Origin: Watersipora subatra | Taxonomy: Eukaryota; Bryozoa; Gymnolaemata; Cheilostomatida; Watersiporidae | NCBI RefSeq assembly: GCF_963576615.1 | Contig: NC_088708.1 | Coordinates: forward strand, 50,827,196 to 50,891,195 | Length of the DNA: 64,000 nucleotides | Direction of reading: 5' to 3' | Part shown: piece after piece, positions 57,301-64,000 of the stretch | Numbering within the stretch: position 1 is the first letter of the stretch | Layout: the number at the start of each line of letters is the position of its first letter | Notes under the pieces: generated by a model | Databases searched by the model: none | Told to the model about the DNA's origin: nothing | What the model saw: only the letters and a program-made list of their open reading frames with translations | Made by a program: the position numbers and the translations under genes

Positions 57301-59954
57301 CGATCAGTCTCTAAAACGTTTCACGGTAGTATTTTTAATGAATGTAACGACAGCCAGTAGTATTTTTAATAAACATAACAGCAACAATCAGTCTAAAAGC
57401 AAGTCTATTGTGTTGATGGACGTTACAATAAAGCTCTAGGTTTTTGACCTGCGAATTAGATGAAGGTTATTGCTTTGAGCCTCGGGCATGTAGAACCTAG
57501 AATGAAAAAAAACATAATCATGGGTATAAAGCATATTATTTGTTTTATCGGTCCAAATGATCATTTATATTGCAAAATTATAGCCGCAACTATTCTTATT
57601 GTTTGGGATGCGTGTCGTATTGTTAATTGTGAGCCGATTGTCTTAAAGTTTACAAGTTATTCACTAAGTAAGAGGCTGCAGCTGTGCAGTGCAGTGAGCG
57701 ACTTGAGTCACTTCTTGTTTCTCTTGTTATTTTGATGTAATTAAAGCGCTAGGGATGGGATTATTTTATGGCTAAGAATTTAGAAAAAATCTTTTTTTAA
57801 TTCTAGGTGAGTTGATAACATGTTCTTTTCGATTCTATCCTTATCCACTCGTTTATTTTGATCCATTTTGCCCCACAATGTGACTTCTTAATTATTTCAT
57901 AATAACAAAGTTATAGTCCAAAGTTGACCGTTAATATGACCATTTACACTTGGATGAATTAATAACAAATATAATACTCGACGTCGTGAAAGATTATCAT
58001 AAATTATTAATTGTCAAAAATTTGGATGGCACTAGATGGCTAACCATTGGACCATGATTTTATGGAGAATGCTGACCATGTGGTTAGTTAAAACTTCAAA
58101 CTTTTTTGTTAAAGGTTGACTTGCAACAAAATTCACATTACAGTTATTTAGTATCAAAAGATTCACCATGTCTTACTCTGCTGTGTTGTAGGTGCAAAAT
58201 ATAAAGAAATGTGATTACAAGCTTTTAAAAGCTCAAAAACGAACAGTTAATCGCCACCATCACGAAACTGCCGTAGATTAGATTCCCTTTCCAAAACGGC
58301 TCAAATGGGACGTAGTTGAACAAGATGGCTTCTGTTTACACTTTCAAGCAACCTCATTCGTTGAAATATTTTTACAAATATACTTCACGCATTCAATAAA
58401 ACCATGTCTATTGTCCTTCAAAACCATTTACAGTGGGTTTTGAAATTGATATTTCAAAACCCACTGTAAAAATTCGTTTAATTTTTTAACCTTAGCTCGA
58501 AGGAGTGTATATCATCCTCTGATAAACATGATGAGCCTGTTGGTCATCTGTGATAGTCGTAAAATGTTGCAGAAAGTATTCGCCCTGTTTGGCAGGAAGT
58601 ATGGGTCACATGATCAGATTACGACTAGATGATTAGACCAAGCCTAAACCAAACTGTAAAGTAGTGAGCAACTATATTTAATACGGGCTTTTTGATAAAA
58701 CCCGAAGTCTTTGTCATAAACTAGTGCTACGAGAAGTTTTATATTGAGCTTTTTATTGACCTTTCAATTCATGTGAGAACATCATGTGTCAAAACAATAA
58801 CCAAATAGTTTGACTAAGTCAGAGAAATAAATTGTTTCCAATTTACGGCGGTTTTGTGGTGGCGGCGAGTAACTGTTCGTCTGAGCTTTTAAGAGCTTGT
58901 AATCACATTTCCACATATTTGGCACATACAACACAACTGAGTAAGACATGGTGAATCTTTTGATACCAAATAACTGTAATGTGATTGTTGTTGCAAGTCA
59001 ATCTTTAAAAACTCTGGTTTTTGTTAAATTAGAATTAGTAAAGGCTGCAAGGTACATATGAAGAGCTACTTTGTCTGCTAAAGCCGTCATAAGATAGAGC
59101 GGGTACCCCCATAAAAGTATGCTTTAGTTCATTTGCTTCATTCTACAGCCTAACAACCTACAATAGCTACTTAATATAGGGTATAAATAAAATAAATACA
59201 TCATAATAAGCTATGTAACAAACAAACTTTTAAAAAAGCAGCAAATAAAGTAATAGTCAATAATTGGTAACATTCTCGAGCTTCTGCACTTTTACTTAAG
59301 ATACTGACATGTTATGAGGATGTCCTAATGTCAGACATTGCATAGTTTCAGGGGTGGATTCTAATATTTGCTCAACTTCTACATCGTAAGTTGGAAAATC
59401 GGTTAAATTAATCTGATTGTAGGTAGAGGTTTTACTGTATGGTTAGGTGATGGTAGGTAGAGGTTTTATTGCATGGTTAGGTGATGGTAGGTAGCGATTT
59501 CACTATATATGGTAAGGTGATTGTAGGTAGACGTTTACTTTATAGTTAGGTGATTGTAGGTAGTGGTTTTACTCTATGGTAAGGTGATTGTAGGTAGTGG
59601 TTTTACTCTATGGTAAGGTGATGATAGGTAGAGGCTTGATTAGAATCAGTTAAAACAGTTTGACTTTATGAAAAAACAGTTTTTAAATACAAACATCACA
59701 TAAAAACAATAAATTCCTTTATAGATGTCTACTCGGAAAGTCCTGATCGGTTAGCAACCCTAATTCCACGCCTCATGTCTCTTTCACATGTTGTCAATTC
59801 CGAGGTCAAGTATGAAGAACAACTACTACAACTGCTGGGCACCATGGACGCCATACTCTCTATGTCTCACAACCATCAGTATTCAGACACTAACAATATG
59901 TGTTTGTTAGATAAGTCAAGTGATAATCCGGACAAGAGTATTTCTATAGGCTGA
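33359..59954 (+). CDS. UTP15: UTP15, small-subunit processome WD40 protein (13 exons, 527 aa)
   Basis: UTP15 belongs to the t-UTP/UTP-A subcomplex of the nucleolar U3 processome, needed for pre-18S rRNA processing and Pol I transcription. Exons: 33359-33466, 36084-36176, 36456-36640, 37923-38046, 40989-41043, 42015-42140, 44063-44198, 46694-46778, 47423-47569, 51884-51985, 52723-52856, 56012-56070, 59725-59954; the sum is 1584 bp, all in frame. Exons 2-9 give the WD40 propeller (CSDDQMSLIWD, GSYDTTAKLLD, VRVWDALAGGK, GLDRHVKVHD). Exons 10-13 give the UTP15 C-terminal domain (FQHSKALDAVL, AGRDEKSLETLLRFL). Length is close to human UTP15 (about 518 aa). Intron 7 is GC-AG. Exon 5 has a nearby duplicate. 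Intron 9 holds a copia element. Poly(A) signal AATAAA is at 60037-60042. Confidence 0.93.
34900..35366. mobile_element. Partial copy of the CAGTAGACGC element family with tRNA-like segment
   Basis: It ends at 35366 with the inverse of CAGTAGACGC followed by TA. Its interior (34955-35035, minus sense) carries the tRNA-like stretch GATTGGTGCAGGTG and CACGAGTTGGAGTC also seen at 39391-40232 and in 47647-51596. The left boundary is not clear. Confidence 0.55.
36866..36960. repeat. Pogo/Tigger-like terminal fragment
   Basis: GTAAAACCTCTAATCGAACG and, about 85 bp later, the inverse CGTTCAAATAGAGGC match the ends of the elements at 16246 and 43066. The sequence to about 37,090 also resembles the interior of 16246-17197. 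Confidence 0.6.
37580..37761. mobile_element. Diverged TTAA-type MITE
   Basis: It starts GCCTGGTTCAAGCC and ends with the inverse of GCCCAGTTTTAA, followed by TTAA (37762-37765). The left flank is TCAA, one base from TTAA. It is GC-rich inside and related in its ends to 21486-21832. Confidence 0.55.
38562..38673 (+). mobile_element. tRNA-derived SINE-like copy
   Basis: CTGGTGTAGTGGTTGGTGTG resembles the first half of a tRNA, and ATGTTCAAATCCC is a good B box. A short T tract and a tail ending TAGTAAAGATT follow, like the copies at 10745 and 19685. It is intronic in UTP15. Confidence 0.68.
38935..39220. mobile_element. Truncated inverted copy of the TGCACCCTC family
   Basis: The end GTGCATCTCCAGGTTACG and the stretch TATGACATCAACAAAAG match, in reverse, the right third of the copy at 9885-10690. 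It is probably a deleted relative. Confidence 0.5.
39391..40232. mobile_element. TA-flanked element carrying a tRNA-like segment
   Basis: The 842-bp element has ends CTGTAGATGCTCCTATAA and, inverted, CAGTAGACGCCCCTATAA, flanked by TA. Inside, 39685-39750 has TGGTACAGGTG, which fits the Pol III A box TRGYNNANNNG, and CACGAGTTGGAG, a diverged B box. Two other copies in this window share this layout. There is no coding capacity. It lies in UTP15 intron 4. Confidence 0.68.
40366..40508. repeat. Minisatellite, 17-bp unit, about 8 copies
   Basis: Units of CTACTGTACTAAGGGCT with G/T changes, directly downstream of the element that ends at 40232. A B-box-like GATTCGAATTCC follows at 40522 and may be a SINE remnant. 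Confidence 0.88.
41284..41335 (+). other. UTP15: Duplicate of UTP15 exon 5 (52 bp, in frame)
   Basis: This copy is identical to exon 5 (40989-41043) except for a missing 3-bp TAC, which removes one Thr codon. The similarity covers about 8 bp of the acceptor side (GTTTGTAG) and 8 bp of the donor side (GTAAATG) and then stops. Both copies begin in phase 0 and end in phase 1, so either can be used alone but using both would shift the frame. It could be a mutually exclusive exon or a silent duplicate. Confidence 0.75.
42129..42567 (+). repeat. 43-bp minisatellite that includes the exon 6 splice donor
   Basis: About 10 units carry GACAGCTGGTATGTAATG. The first unit is the real exon 6/intron boundary of UTP15 (ACAGCTG|GTATGT at 42134-42146). 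The later units repeat it inside intron 6 with high identity. Confidence 0.88.
43066..43299. mobile_element. Short pogo/Tigger-like element
   Basis: The left end GTGAAACCTCTAATTGAACG and the right end, reversed, TTAAAACTTCTATTTGAATG enclose about 230 bp with internal repeats of the same motif. It is a third member of the family at 16246 and 36866. Confidence 0.6.
43664..43924. repeat. Minisatellite, 33-bp unit, 8 copies
   Basis: Almost identical units contain GGTATACACTTGTACATTCA. Frames stay open on both strands because 33 is a multiple of three. It lies in UTP15 intron 6. Confidence 0.92.
44361..45295. mobile_element. Full-length copy of the CCATATATCCC family (935 bp)
   Basis: Left end CCGTATATCCCCACATATAA; right end, inverted, CCATATATCCCTGCATATAA, followed by TA. 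The left TA has changed to CA. The interior is shared with 11190-11820 and the ends with 14250-14388. No open frame resembles a transposase. It lies in UTP15 intron 7. Confidence 0.72.
45388..46338. mobile_element. Full-length copy of the TGCACCCTC family (951 bp)
   Basis: Left end CAATGCACCCTCGGAATAC; right end, inverted, CAGTGCACCCTCACGATAC, followed by TA. A (TA)n-rich symmetrical core lies at about 45855-45915. A same-orientation copy is at 9885-10690. It lies in UTP15 intron 7, next to the element ending at 45295. Confidence 0.72.
48171..48362 (-). repeat. 3' LTR of the copia element
   Basis: The 192-bp LTR adjoins ATGGT on its outer side. The gag-pol stop codon (48357-48359) lies inside its inner edge, so the last codons are encoded by the LTR. 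Confidence 0.92.
48357..50690 (-). CDS. Copia gag-protease-integrase polyprotein without reverse transcriptase
   Basis: Start chosen at the ATG 50690-50688 (MDSDKWT), giving 777 aa; the frame is open further upstream but without ATG. Residues 1-200: copia-type gag (UBN2-like). 221-234: CCHC zinc knuckle (CYNCNKPGHKSPEC). 286-288: protease DSG. 418-454: integrase HHCC zinc site. 482, 544 and 580: the integrase catalytic triad with DD35E spacing. A chromodomain-like or C-terminal integrase region follows to about 740. Complete copia polyproteins continue into reverse transcriptase and RNase H for some 600 residues; here the frame runs straight into the 3' LTR and stops. There is no frameshift or internal stop in what remains. 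Confidence 0.9.
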   Translation of the reverse strand: MDSDKWTIDKLDSQNYQTWKFQMKHILLVKDLYDIVDGTEKAPEGSADQALKTAFTSRYRKAFSVIALSVSTELLYLITDTEAPDVAWKRLQNHFERNTLANKLFLKKQYFRTVMKEGTPVEQHLKHMKGLTDKLAAIDAPISEEDQVVTLLGSLPNSYAHLATALEARVDNLSLEFAQQSLINEELKRSERNSDESSSAGASDSALVSRKQPRAKKPIICYNCNKPGHKSPECSEDRRRPNAQLVSECRKTVCESDNDCVGNEFTFITHHGNTFSLHSSSLWLIDSGASCHMSPNRESFNSYKKLEQIEMVSLGDGRTVEAVGVGTVKVMLKLNRRVQCAAVFYNVLHVPQLASNLFSVRAATKKGYIVQFGHTRCWIKDANGRVRAMGSLANKLFSLDCVQTETRYANTASAEIWHQRLVHVNDSNLEKLSKGNIVCAASLSAMNISFCESCAEEKMTRKPFKPVGDIKATRKLELVHSDVCTMETESIGGSKYFVTFIDDFSRCCAVYFLRNKSEVPEKFKEFEAYTTNQSGETIQTLRSDRGGEYLSQEFTDYLKSKGIHHELASAYSSAQNGVAEQMNRTLFEAACSMLCHAKLSKQYWAEAISTAAYVRNRLPTSSHKNDLTPYEKWYERKPNIDNLRVFGCIAYAHVSDQLRQKIDKKCQKLRFIGYSKQSKAYRLLDESTGKVTTRRVVVFDETNFTNTVKPSCDRYTKQKSIVVEHSVNEQTTPNFSGQCIGERQQRRLSARKCRPPIHYGIDEYVNQAQHVKTMWEC
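50799..50990 (-). repeat. 5' LTR of the copia element
   Basis: The 192-bp LTR appears identical to 48171-48362 and is followed on the outer side by the ATGGT duplication. Transcription should start within it on the minus strand. The primer site lies at 50798 and leftward. Confidence 0.92.
52371..52580. repeat. Tandem repeat, 68-bp unit, 3 copies
   Basis: Three nearly identical units contain CACAGGCTTCTGTGGGAGTC and CTTATGTTTACAGTGGAG, in UTP15 intron 10. Confidence 0.88.
53470..54412. repeat. Minisatellite, 59-bp unit, about 16 copies
   Basis: Very homogeneous, purine-rich units contain CTCTAAATGAGACTAAACG and GGGGAGTGGGAGGAGGG. Most copies differ only at C/T or G/A positions. On this strand it is a strongly G-rich, polypurine block. 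It lies in UTP15 intron 11. A pogo-like end (CAGTGGAACCTCTATTTA) is nearby at 53183. Confidence 0.93.
56796..56998. repeat. Tandem repeat, 57-bp unit, about 3.5 copies
   Basis: Units carry TTGAATGGATTGGTGTATGG and GAGGAAGTACATGG. The last unit is truncated. It lies in UTP15 intron 12. Confidence 0.88.
58112..59012. mobile_element. Foldback element with arms of about 160 bp
   Basis: The arms 58112-58277 and 58848-59012 are inverted copies: TTGACTTGCAACAAAATTCA at the left end, CTGCCGTAGATT or its equivalent at the inner end. A solo arm of the same family is at 47845-48015. A perfect 20-bp hairpin sits in the centre (58427-58470). There is no coding capacity. It lies in UTP15 intron 12. Confidence 0.75.
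58427..58470. repeat. Perfect 20-bp-stem hairpin
   Basis: TTTACAGTGGGTTTTGAAAT is followed by a 4-base loop (TGAT) and its exact reverse complement. It lies inside the foldback element. Confidence 0.9.
59418..59640. repeat. Degenerate tandem repeat, about 32-33-bp unit
   Basis: About 6-7 copies of GGTTAGGTGATTGTAGGTAG with TTTTACT(C/G)TAT spacers lie about 85 bp before the last UTP15 exon. Confidence 0.8.
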
Positions 59955-60320
59955 CAGCTATTCGTGACAAAGTTGACAAAATTGTTAAATAATCCTAGGC
60001 GACTTTATGTATTGTTTGGATATGAAGAATGACCTCAATAAATATAATATGTATAGAAAAGAGTGGCGTATTTGATTTAAGGCAGCAGTTGACAATAATG
60101 GCATTGTTGTTTACATTGCATCTGACACCATTTAGTGCAGTACAAGAGATGGCTTTAGCATGCCAGGGCAAGCTTGTAAATAGCCTCAATTCTGTTTGAA
60201 TAGCTTATCACGTGTCTACGGTTACACCAAGCCTTAATGAGTAAACTATAGTAAACAGTTGATTGGCTATGGCTAAGACTATTCTCACGATATGACTGAG
60301 GGGGTTTTCATGTCAGCGAC
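59955..60320. other. Short tail-to-tail intergenic space, UTP15 / LZTS
   Basis: It holds the UTP15 3' UTR and the LZTS 3' UTR, only 366 bp between the two stop codons. I found no repeat and no clear AATAAA for the minus-strand gene, so the two 3' ends may overlap. Confidence 0.55.
60037..60042 (+). terminator. UTP15: Poly(A) signal of UTP15
   Basis: AATAAA lies 83 bp after the UTP15 stop codon. It is followed by TATAATATG and a T/G-rich stretch, as expected for a cleavage region. Confidence 0.6.
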
Positions 60321-62660
60321 TTAACAAAATGACTCGGGACAACTCTCTAAGTCGACTTCCAGCAAGCTATGTCTGTCCATCTGCATTTGCAAAGATTGAG
60401 TCTCTAGTCGAGCCAGTCTTCTAGCGTTAATCCTACACAACTGCTGTTCTAACTCATGGTTACGTTTGTACATTTGGGCGTATGTTCGTTGCAATTGTTT
60501 TTGGTACTGCATTACTTTTTCTTTTTCATCTTGCCATTTCCTTTTTTCACCTTTAAATTTTTCTTTGTCGTCGGCGAGTTGTAGCTCTTGCTTTTTTATC
60601 TGTTGTTGGAGTTGTCCAATCGTGAGGCTGTTTTCTCTATCAGCCTCACACTTTTGATCTTCTAGCTCGTTTATGGTCTTGACGAGACGGTCTTGTTCGC
60701 GAGTGCCTAACGACTGCTGCTCTTGAAGTTTTCTAATTTGAATGTCTAAGTCTTTGTTCTGTTGTCGGAGCCTGTCACATTCGCAGAGCTCACGGGTTAG
60801 TCGATTGTTGAGCTCAGTGTTCCTTTGCTTGAGCTCGGCGAGCTGTGCCGATAAGTGCTCCTGACGATCTTGGTCTATCTTGTTTTGCTGTACATTTATT
60901 GCCAGCTGTCGGTTGTCTATCTCCAACTGCACTATTATTTGTCTTAAATCCGATTCTCTATCATGTTTAGTGTCCTGCTGTGCGCGTAGCCTACGATGAT
61001 ATTCTTCGGCTAAGTCTTTCATTTGAGTCTCCCATTCTACCCTTTTGTGCTCATGTACTCGGACTATTGCATTTTCATTCAGTTCCATTGTACGACGCAG
61101 TTTAAGAATTTCGGCTTCCTTTTCTTGAAGAAGACGATCAAAATCCCCATTTACAATCATGGGGCATTCGTCATGCGTTTCAAGGTCCTTTCTGATACTG
61201 ATTTGAATTGGGCTGGCATAAACGATATCAGAATCCTTTGACATGGTTGACGCGCTGTTGCTGCAAGCTCCGCTGGATGGGTCATATGATGAGTAGCCTT
61301 CATCATATGAGATGGGTGTGAAGGAGGCACTCTCTGGGCTAGATGACTCGTGTCTTTTGCCAGGCATCACCGGTCTGAATGCAATCGGTCTCACCACAAT
61401 TCTGTTAGAGTTCTACAAGAGGACAGTATACGGGTTAGCTGGATTCTCAAGTGTGTCCAGCTGCAACGACGCTAATTACATTTCAACATCAAATTATTAG
61501 CCACCGTTGATTTGCATTCACACTGTTTGCTTAGACTTCATCAATAATTTATCTGACATTATTCATCTGTCTATATTCATTCACTGGAGAGTAGAGACAG
61601 AATTGAACATTTCAAAGGTTTCATCAAGGGCTCTTGCTCATATGCTCTGATGGTTATAAGAGGCCATCAGATGCGCACATCCTGTCAACTGTGTAATAAT
61701 ACTAATTCATCTATGCATACACCTGAACCCTCTGTGAAAGCCACGTATGAATACCCATGATTATGGGCATTGTGAATCTCGTGTTTGAAGTCAGCCAGCA
61801 TTTTGGTAAATATTTAGCAAAATTCAAAAAGGAAATTATTATTTTACAAAATAATTAATAATAACAAAGTAGTTTTGTTTTATATAGTTAGAAACCATTT
61901 TAATACAATATTTAAACTTTTGCATTAAATTCTATTGATATATTACATTTTGCACAAAAGCATAGAATAGCATATTTTGTGCGTATAAGGATATCTAGTT
62001 GAAGAAAGTGCATATATAAGTTCTTTATTCCATTCATATAAGCTCAAAATAAATTAGGAATTATTCTTGGTGTTCAAAGTCTGGCATGTTTGTGTACTGA
62101 CTGACTAGCTAGGAATCTTATCAGCACTCCCTGGCGAGTTCAAATTTCTTTTGAAACAGAGAAGTCTAAGCAAAGAAATGACATCAGAAAGTTTATAAGA
62201 TCAAACTAGCTCCATTGCAATGTTATTCCCAAATATGGTGAAGATATATCTTCTATTATGGCCAAATACCAATCAACAGAATAAAAGTATGAGTTGTAGT
62301 ATTAAGTGCTCATATTATGAGTCGCTAGCATAACTTTGATGTTCCGTATAGACCAAAGCATTTATCTAATCTTTTCTACAAATAAAGACAGTAAATGGTT
62401 ACGACAATGCATGTAGCTGAAATAAGTGCAGATTTGTCTATTTGTAGCCCAGGGTGTTCTCCATTATGACATATTTAATCCTTGTCTGATATCTGGGTAA
62501 CTCTGCTTGACATTGATAGCGCTTATCAAAGCACCCAGTTGCTAAATGCGCAAAGCTCTGTTTATAGATAACTTATCATGAATCGACTACAGACACGCAT
62601 TAAAAGAGTTGTATGACAGCTAAAAACAAAAGTTTTACTTACCATCTCTGATACCCTCAT
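60321..62660 (-). CDS. LZTS: LZTS-family coiled-coil protein with Fez1 domain (2 coding exons, 369 aa)
   Basis: Exon 1 has only 18 coding bases, ATG at 62660-62658 to the donor after 62643 (ATG|GTAAGT). Exon 2 is 61412-60321 after CTCTTGTAG. Together they give 369 aa in frame, starting MRVSEM. About 90 Ser/Pro-rich residues come first, then a nearly continuous coiled coil (about 100-345). The key segments are LLQEKEAEILKLRRTMELNE, like the LZTS start of the Fez1 domain, and DEKEKVMQYQKQLQRTYAQM followed by YKRNHELEQQL, which closely matches the LZTS2 C-terminus. Vertebrate LZTS proteins are scaffolds at microtubules, junctions and synapses, and LZTS2 limits beta-catenin signalling; that role is only inferred here. 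It is shorter than vertebrate LZTS. Which paralogue it represents is unclear, and the related N4BP3 is the main alternative. Confidence 0.78.
61413..62642 (-). other. Single large intron of the LZTS gene
   Basis: A GT-AG intron of 1.23 kb on the minus strand between the 18-bp first coding exon and the main exon. I see no tandem array or inverted-repeat element in it. Confidence 0.65.
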
Positions 62661-64000
62661 AATTTTTTCTAAAACACTGCGCTACACGATGTCTACCACA
62701 CCAACAAAATACAAAGACGCCGTCTTAATGGTTGTTTGTACCAAAAGCGTCCCGCGATCAGCAGTTAGAAGTAAATAATAACGGTGAACTTATCAATATC
62801 ATAAACAAGCTATCACATCAAGAGCCAGCTTATAACAACACCAACTCTTTGTGAAGCTACTACAAAAGCCAGTTGTCTGAAGCCAGCTAGCACTAGCATT
62901 TCAAAATAGACTTTTGTTGTGATCAAAGTAAAATCCTATCAAAAACTGTGTTCCTACCTTTCGATACCAGTGCGGTGAGTTCACAGAGGCCCATCGTCCG
63001 CGATCAGACATTACAAGTCGAACTTACTGACTTTCTGTATGCTGTTCGTTAGAGACAACGGAATACGCAGCCTTCCCTCACTAGCACCTACCGAGTTGTG
63101 TCAACAGATCGTTTGCTTTGCGTGGTATTATCAGAGAATAGTCAATAATGAAAAACGTCCTTACTAACACGGTGACTCTACGGGAATATTAGATCAAATA
63201 TTATCCACTGAGAAGGCTTTATAATTGCATAGTCGTCGTGGTAACTCAGCTAATTACACGCCATTTATCAAGGCTCCGTGGACATTGTGACTAGATATTG
63301 GCAACGCTTTTTAACAAAAGCCTTCTTGGGTCAGCATATCCTTTTCTGGTCTAACGGTTAGCACACATGATACTCGCTTCAATACAGCATTGTTCTATTA
63401 TGTACCTTGGGTCTTGCACACGTAAACTACAATGTTTGCTATTAATACCAACACGTGAGGAAATGTTTAGCTCAACCTATGGCAAACCATAACAGTATTT
63501 GTTTAATGGCGCCGTTTACAGACATTTAAAACTTGCACTATTTCCTTATGGAAAAATCTAGAAATCAGGGTTGTGCGTGTCCGTGTCTTGTTAAAATATT
63601 TTATGTTCTTTAGTAGTATTGTGTGATTCAATTTAGATACATTTGTTATAGTCATTGTACCCCTTCATTCAGCTTCACTGCTTTACAATATCTCTTCTAG
63701 TATTTCAATAGCTATATATTGACCAATTACAGGTTTTCAACTTATTTCAATTTACATGATCTGAACAAATTGCAGACAACAGCTAGCAATAATATCATTG
63801 CTAGCTGCTTTAACAATTTTCTACGTAATATCCATTCTCTTAGTAGAAAAAGGTATTTTAAACGTTTTATGTCAAACCAATTGATTTTATTGGGTGTTGC
63901 CCTTTTTCCTTTTTTGTTGTTTTATGATTCTTTTATTGCATAATTCGAAAAACATTTCTGTTGGAAATGAAATTATTGCTAATAAAGGAATATATAATAT
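62661..64000. other. Upstream region of LZTS
   Basis: It should contain the LZTS 5' UTR and promoter. AG|GTAGGA on the minus strand near 62955 may end an untranslated exon. TCTAACGGTTAGCACA at about 63350 is a weak tRNA-like A-box stretch. A small inverted repeat, CAGCTAGCAAT with a 6-base loop, lies at 63780-63807. I see no coding region. Confidence 0.4.

Noticed and set aside
63719..63943. 74-codon frame at the right edge of the window
   Set aside because: Low-complexity AT-rich sequence, no domain, no splice or promoter context.

Overview
The window is AT-rich, intron-rich animal nuclear DNA. Every protein I recognise is metazoan: a mannose-receptor-type C-type lectin, an ARID3/Dead ringer transcription factor, the ribosome-biogenesis protein UTP15, and an LZTS (Fez1-domain) coiled-coil protein. 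All introns start with GT except one GC-AG intron. The copia element primes from half of initiator tRNA-Met, as in Drosophila copia. The mix of genes and the heavy load of small DNA transposons suggest a marine invertebrate, perhaps a spiralian such as a mollusc or bryozoan, but the species cannot be fixed from this sequence.

Layout. (1) 1-24,350, + strand: the 3' part of a large membrane C-type lectin gene. I could join 18 exons in frame into 999 codons plus stop. They encode six C-type lectin-like domains (CTLDs; the first is partial), one fibronectin type II domain lying between the last two CTLDs, a transmembrane helix and a tail with a mannose-receptor-like FENxxY signal. The 5' end is outside the window. 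(2) 26,033-32,864, - strand: an ARID3 gene with six coding exons (573 aa) and a probable non-coding first exon. It lies in an unusually repeat-poor stretch. (3) 33,359-59,954, + strand: UTP15 with 13 exons (527 aa), head-to-head with ARID3 across a short, probably bidirectional promoter. Its introns hold most of the mobile DNA, including a copia retrotransposon nested in an older element, a duplicated exon 5, and a minisatellite that grew out of a splice donor. (4) 60,321-62,660, - strand: an LZTS-family gene (369 aa), tail-to-tail with UTP15.

The rest is repeats. There are at least fourteen tandem arrays with units of 17 to about 98 bp, several families of small inverted-repeat DNA transposons (some with clear target-site duplications), a foldback element with arms of about 160 bp, and tRNA-derived SINE-like copies. 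Several families occur two or more times here, so they can be recognised without a database.

The four genes do not form one pathway. UTP15 acts in pre-rRNA processing in the nucleolus, ARID3 is a DNA-binding regulator, the lectin is a surface or endocytic receptor, and LZTS is a cytoplasmic or cytoskeletal scaffold. The most notable points are the internal FnII domain of the receptor, the in-frame duplicate of UTP15 exon 5, the recent non-autonomous copia, and a DNA-transposon family whose three copies all carry a tRNA-like segment. I found no clear sign of a wholly new enzymatic or defence system.
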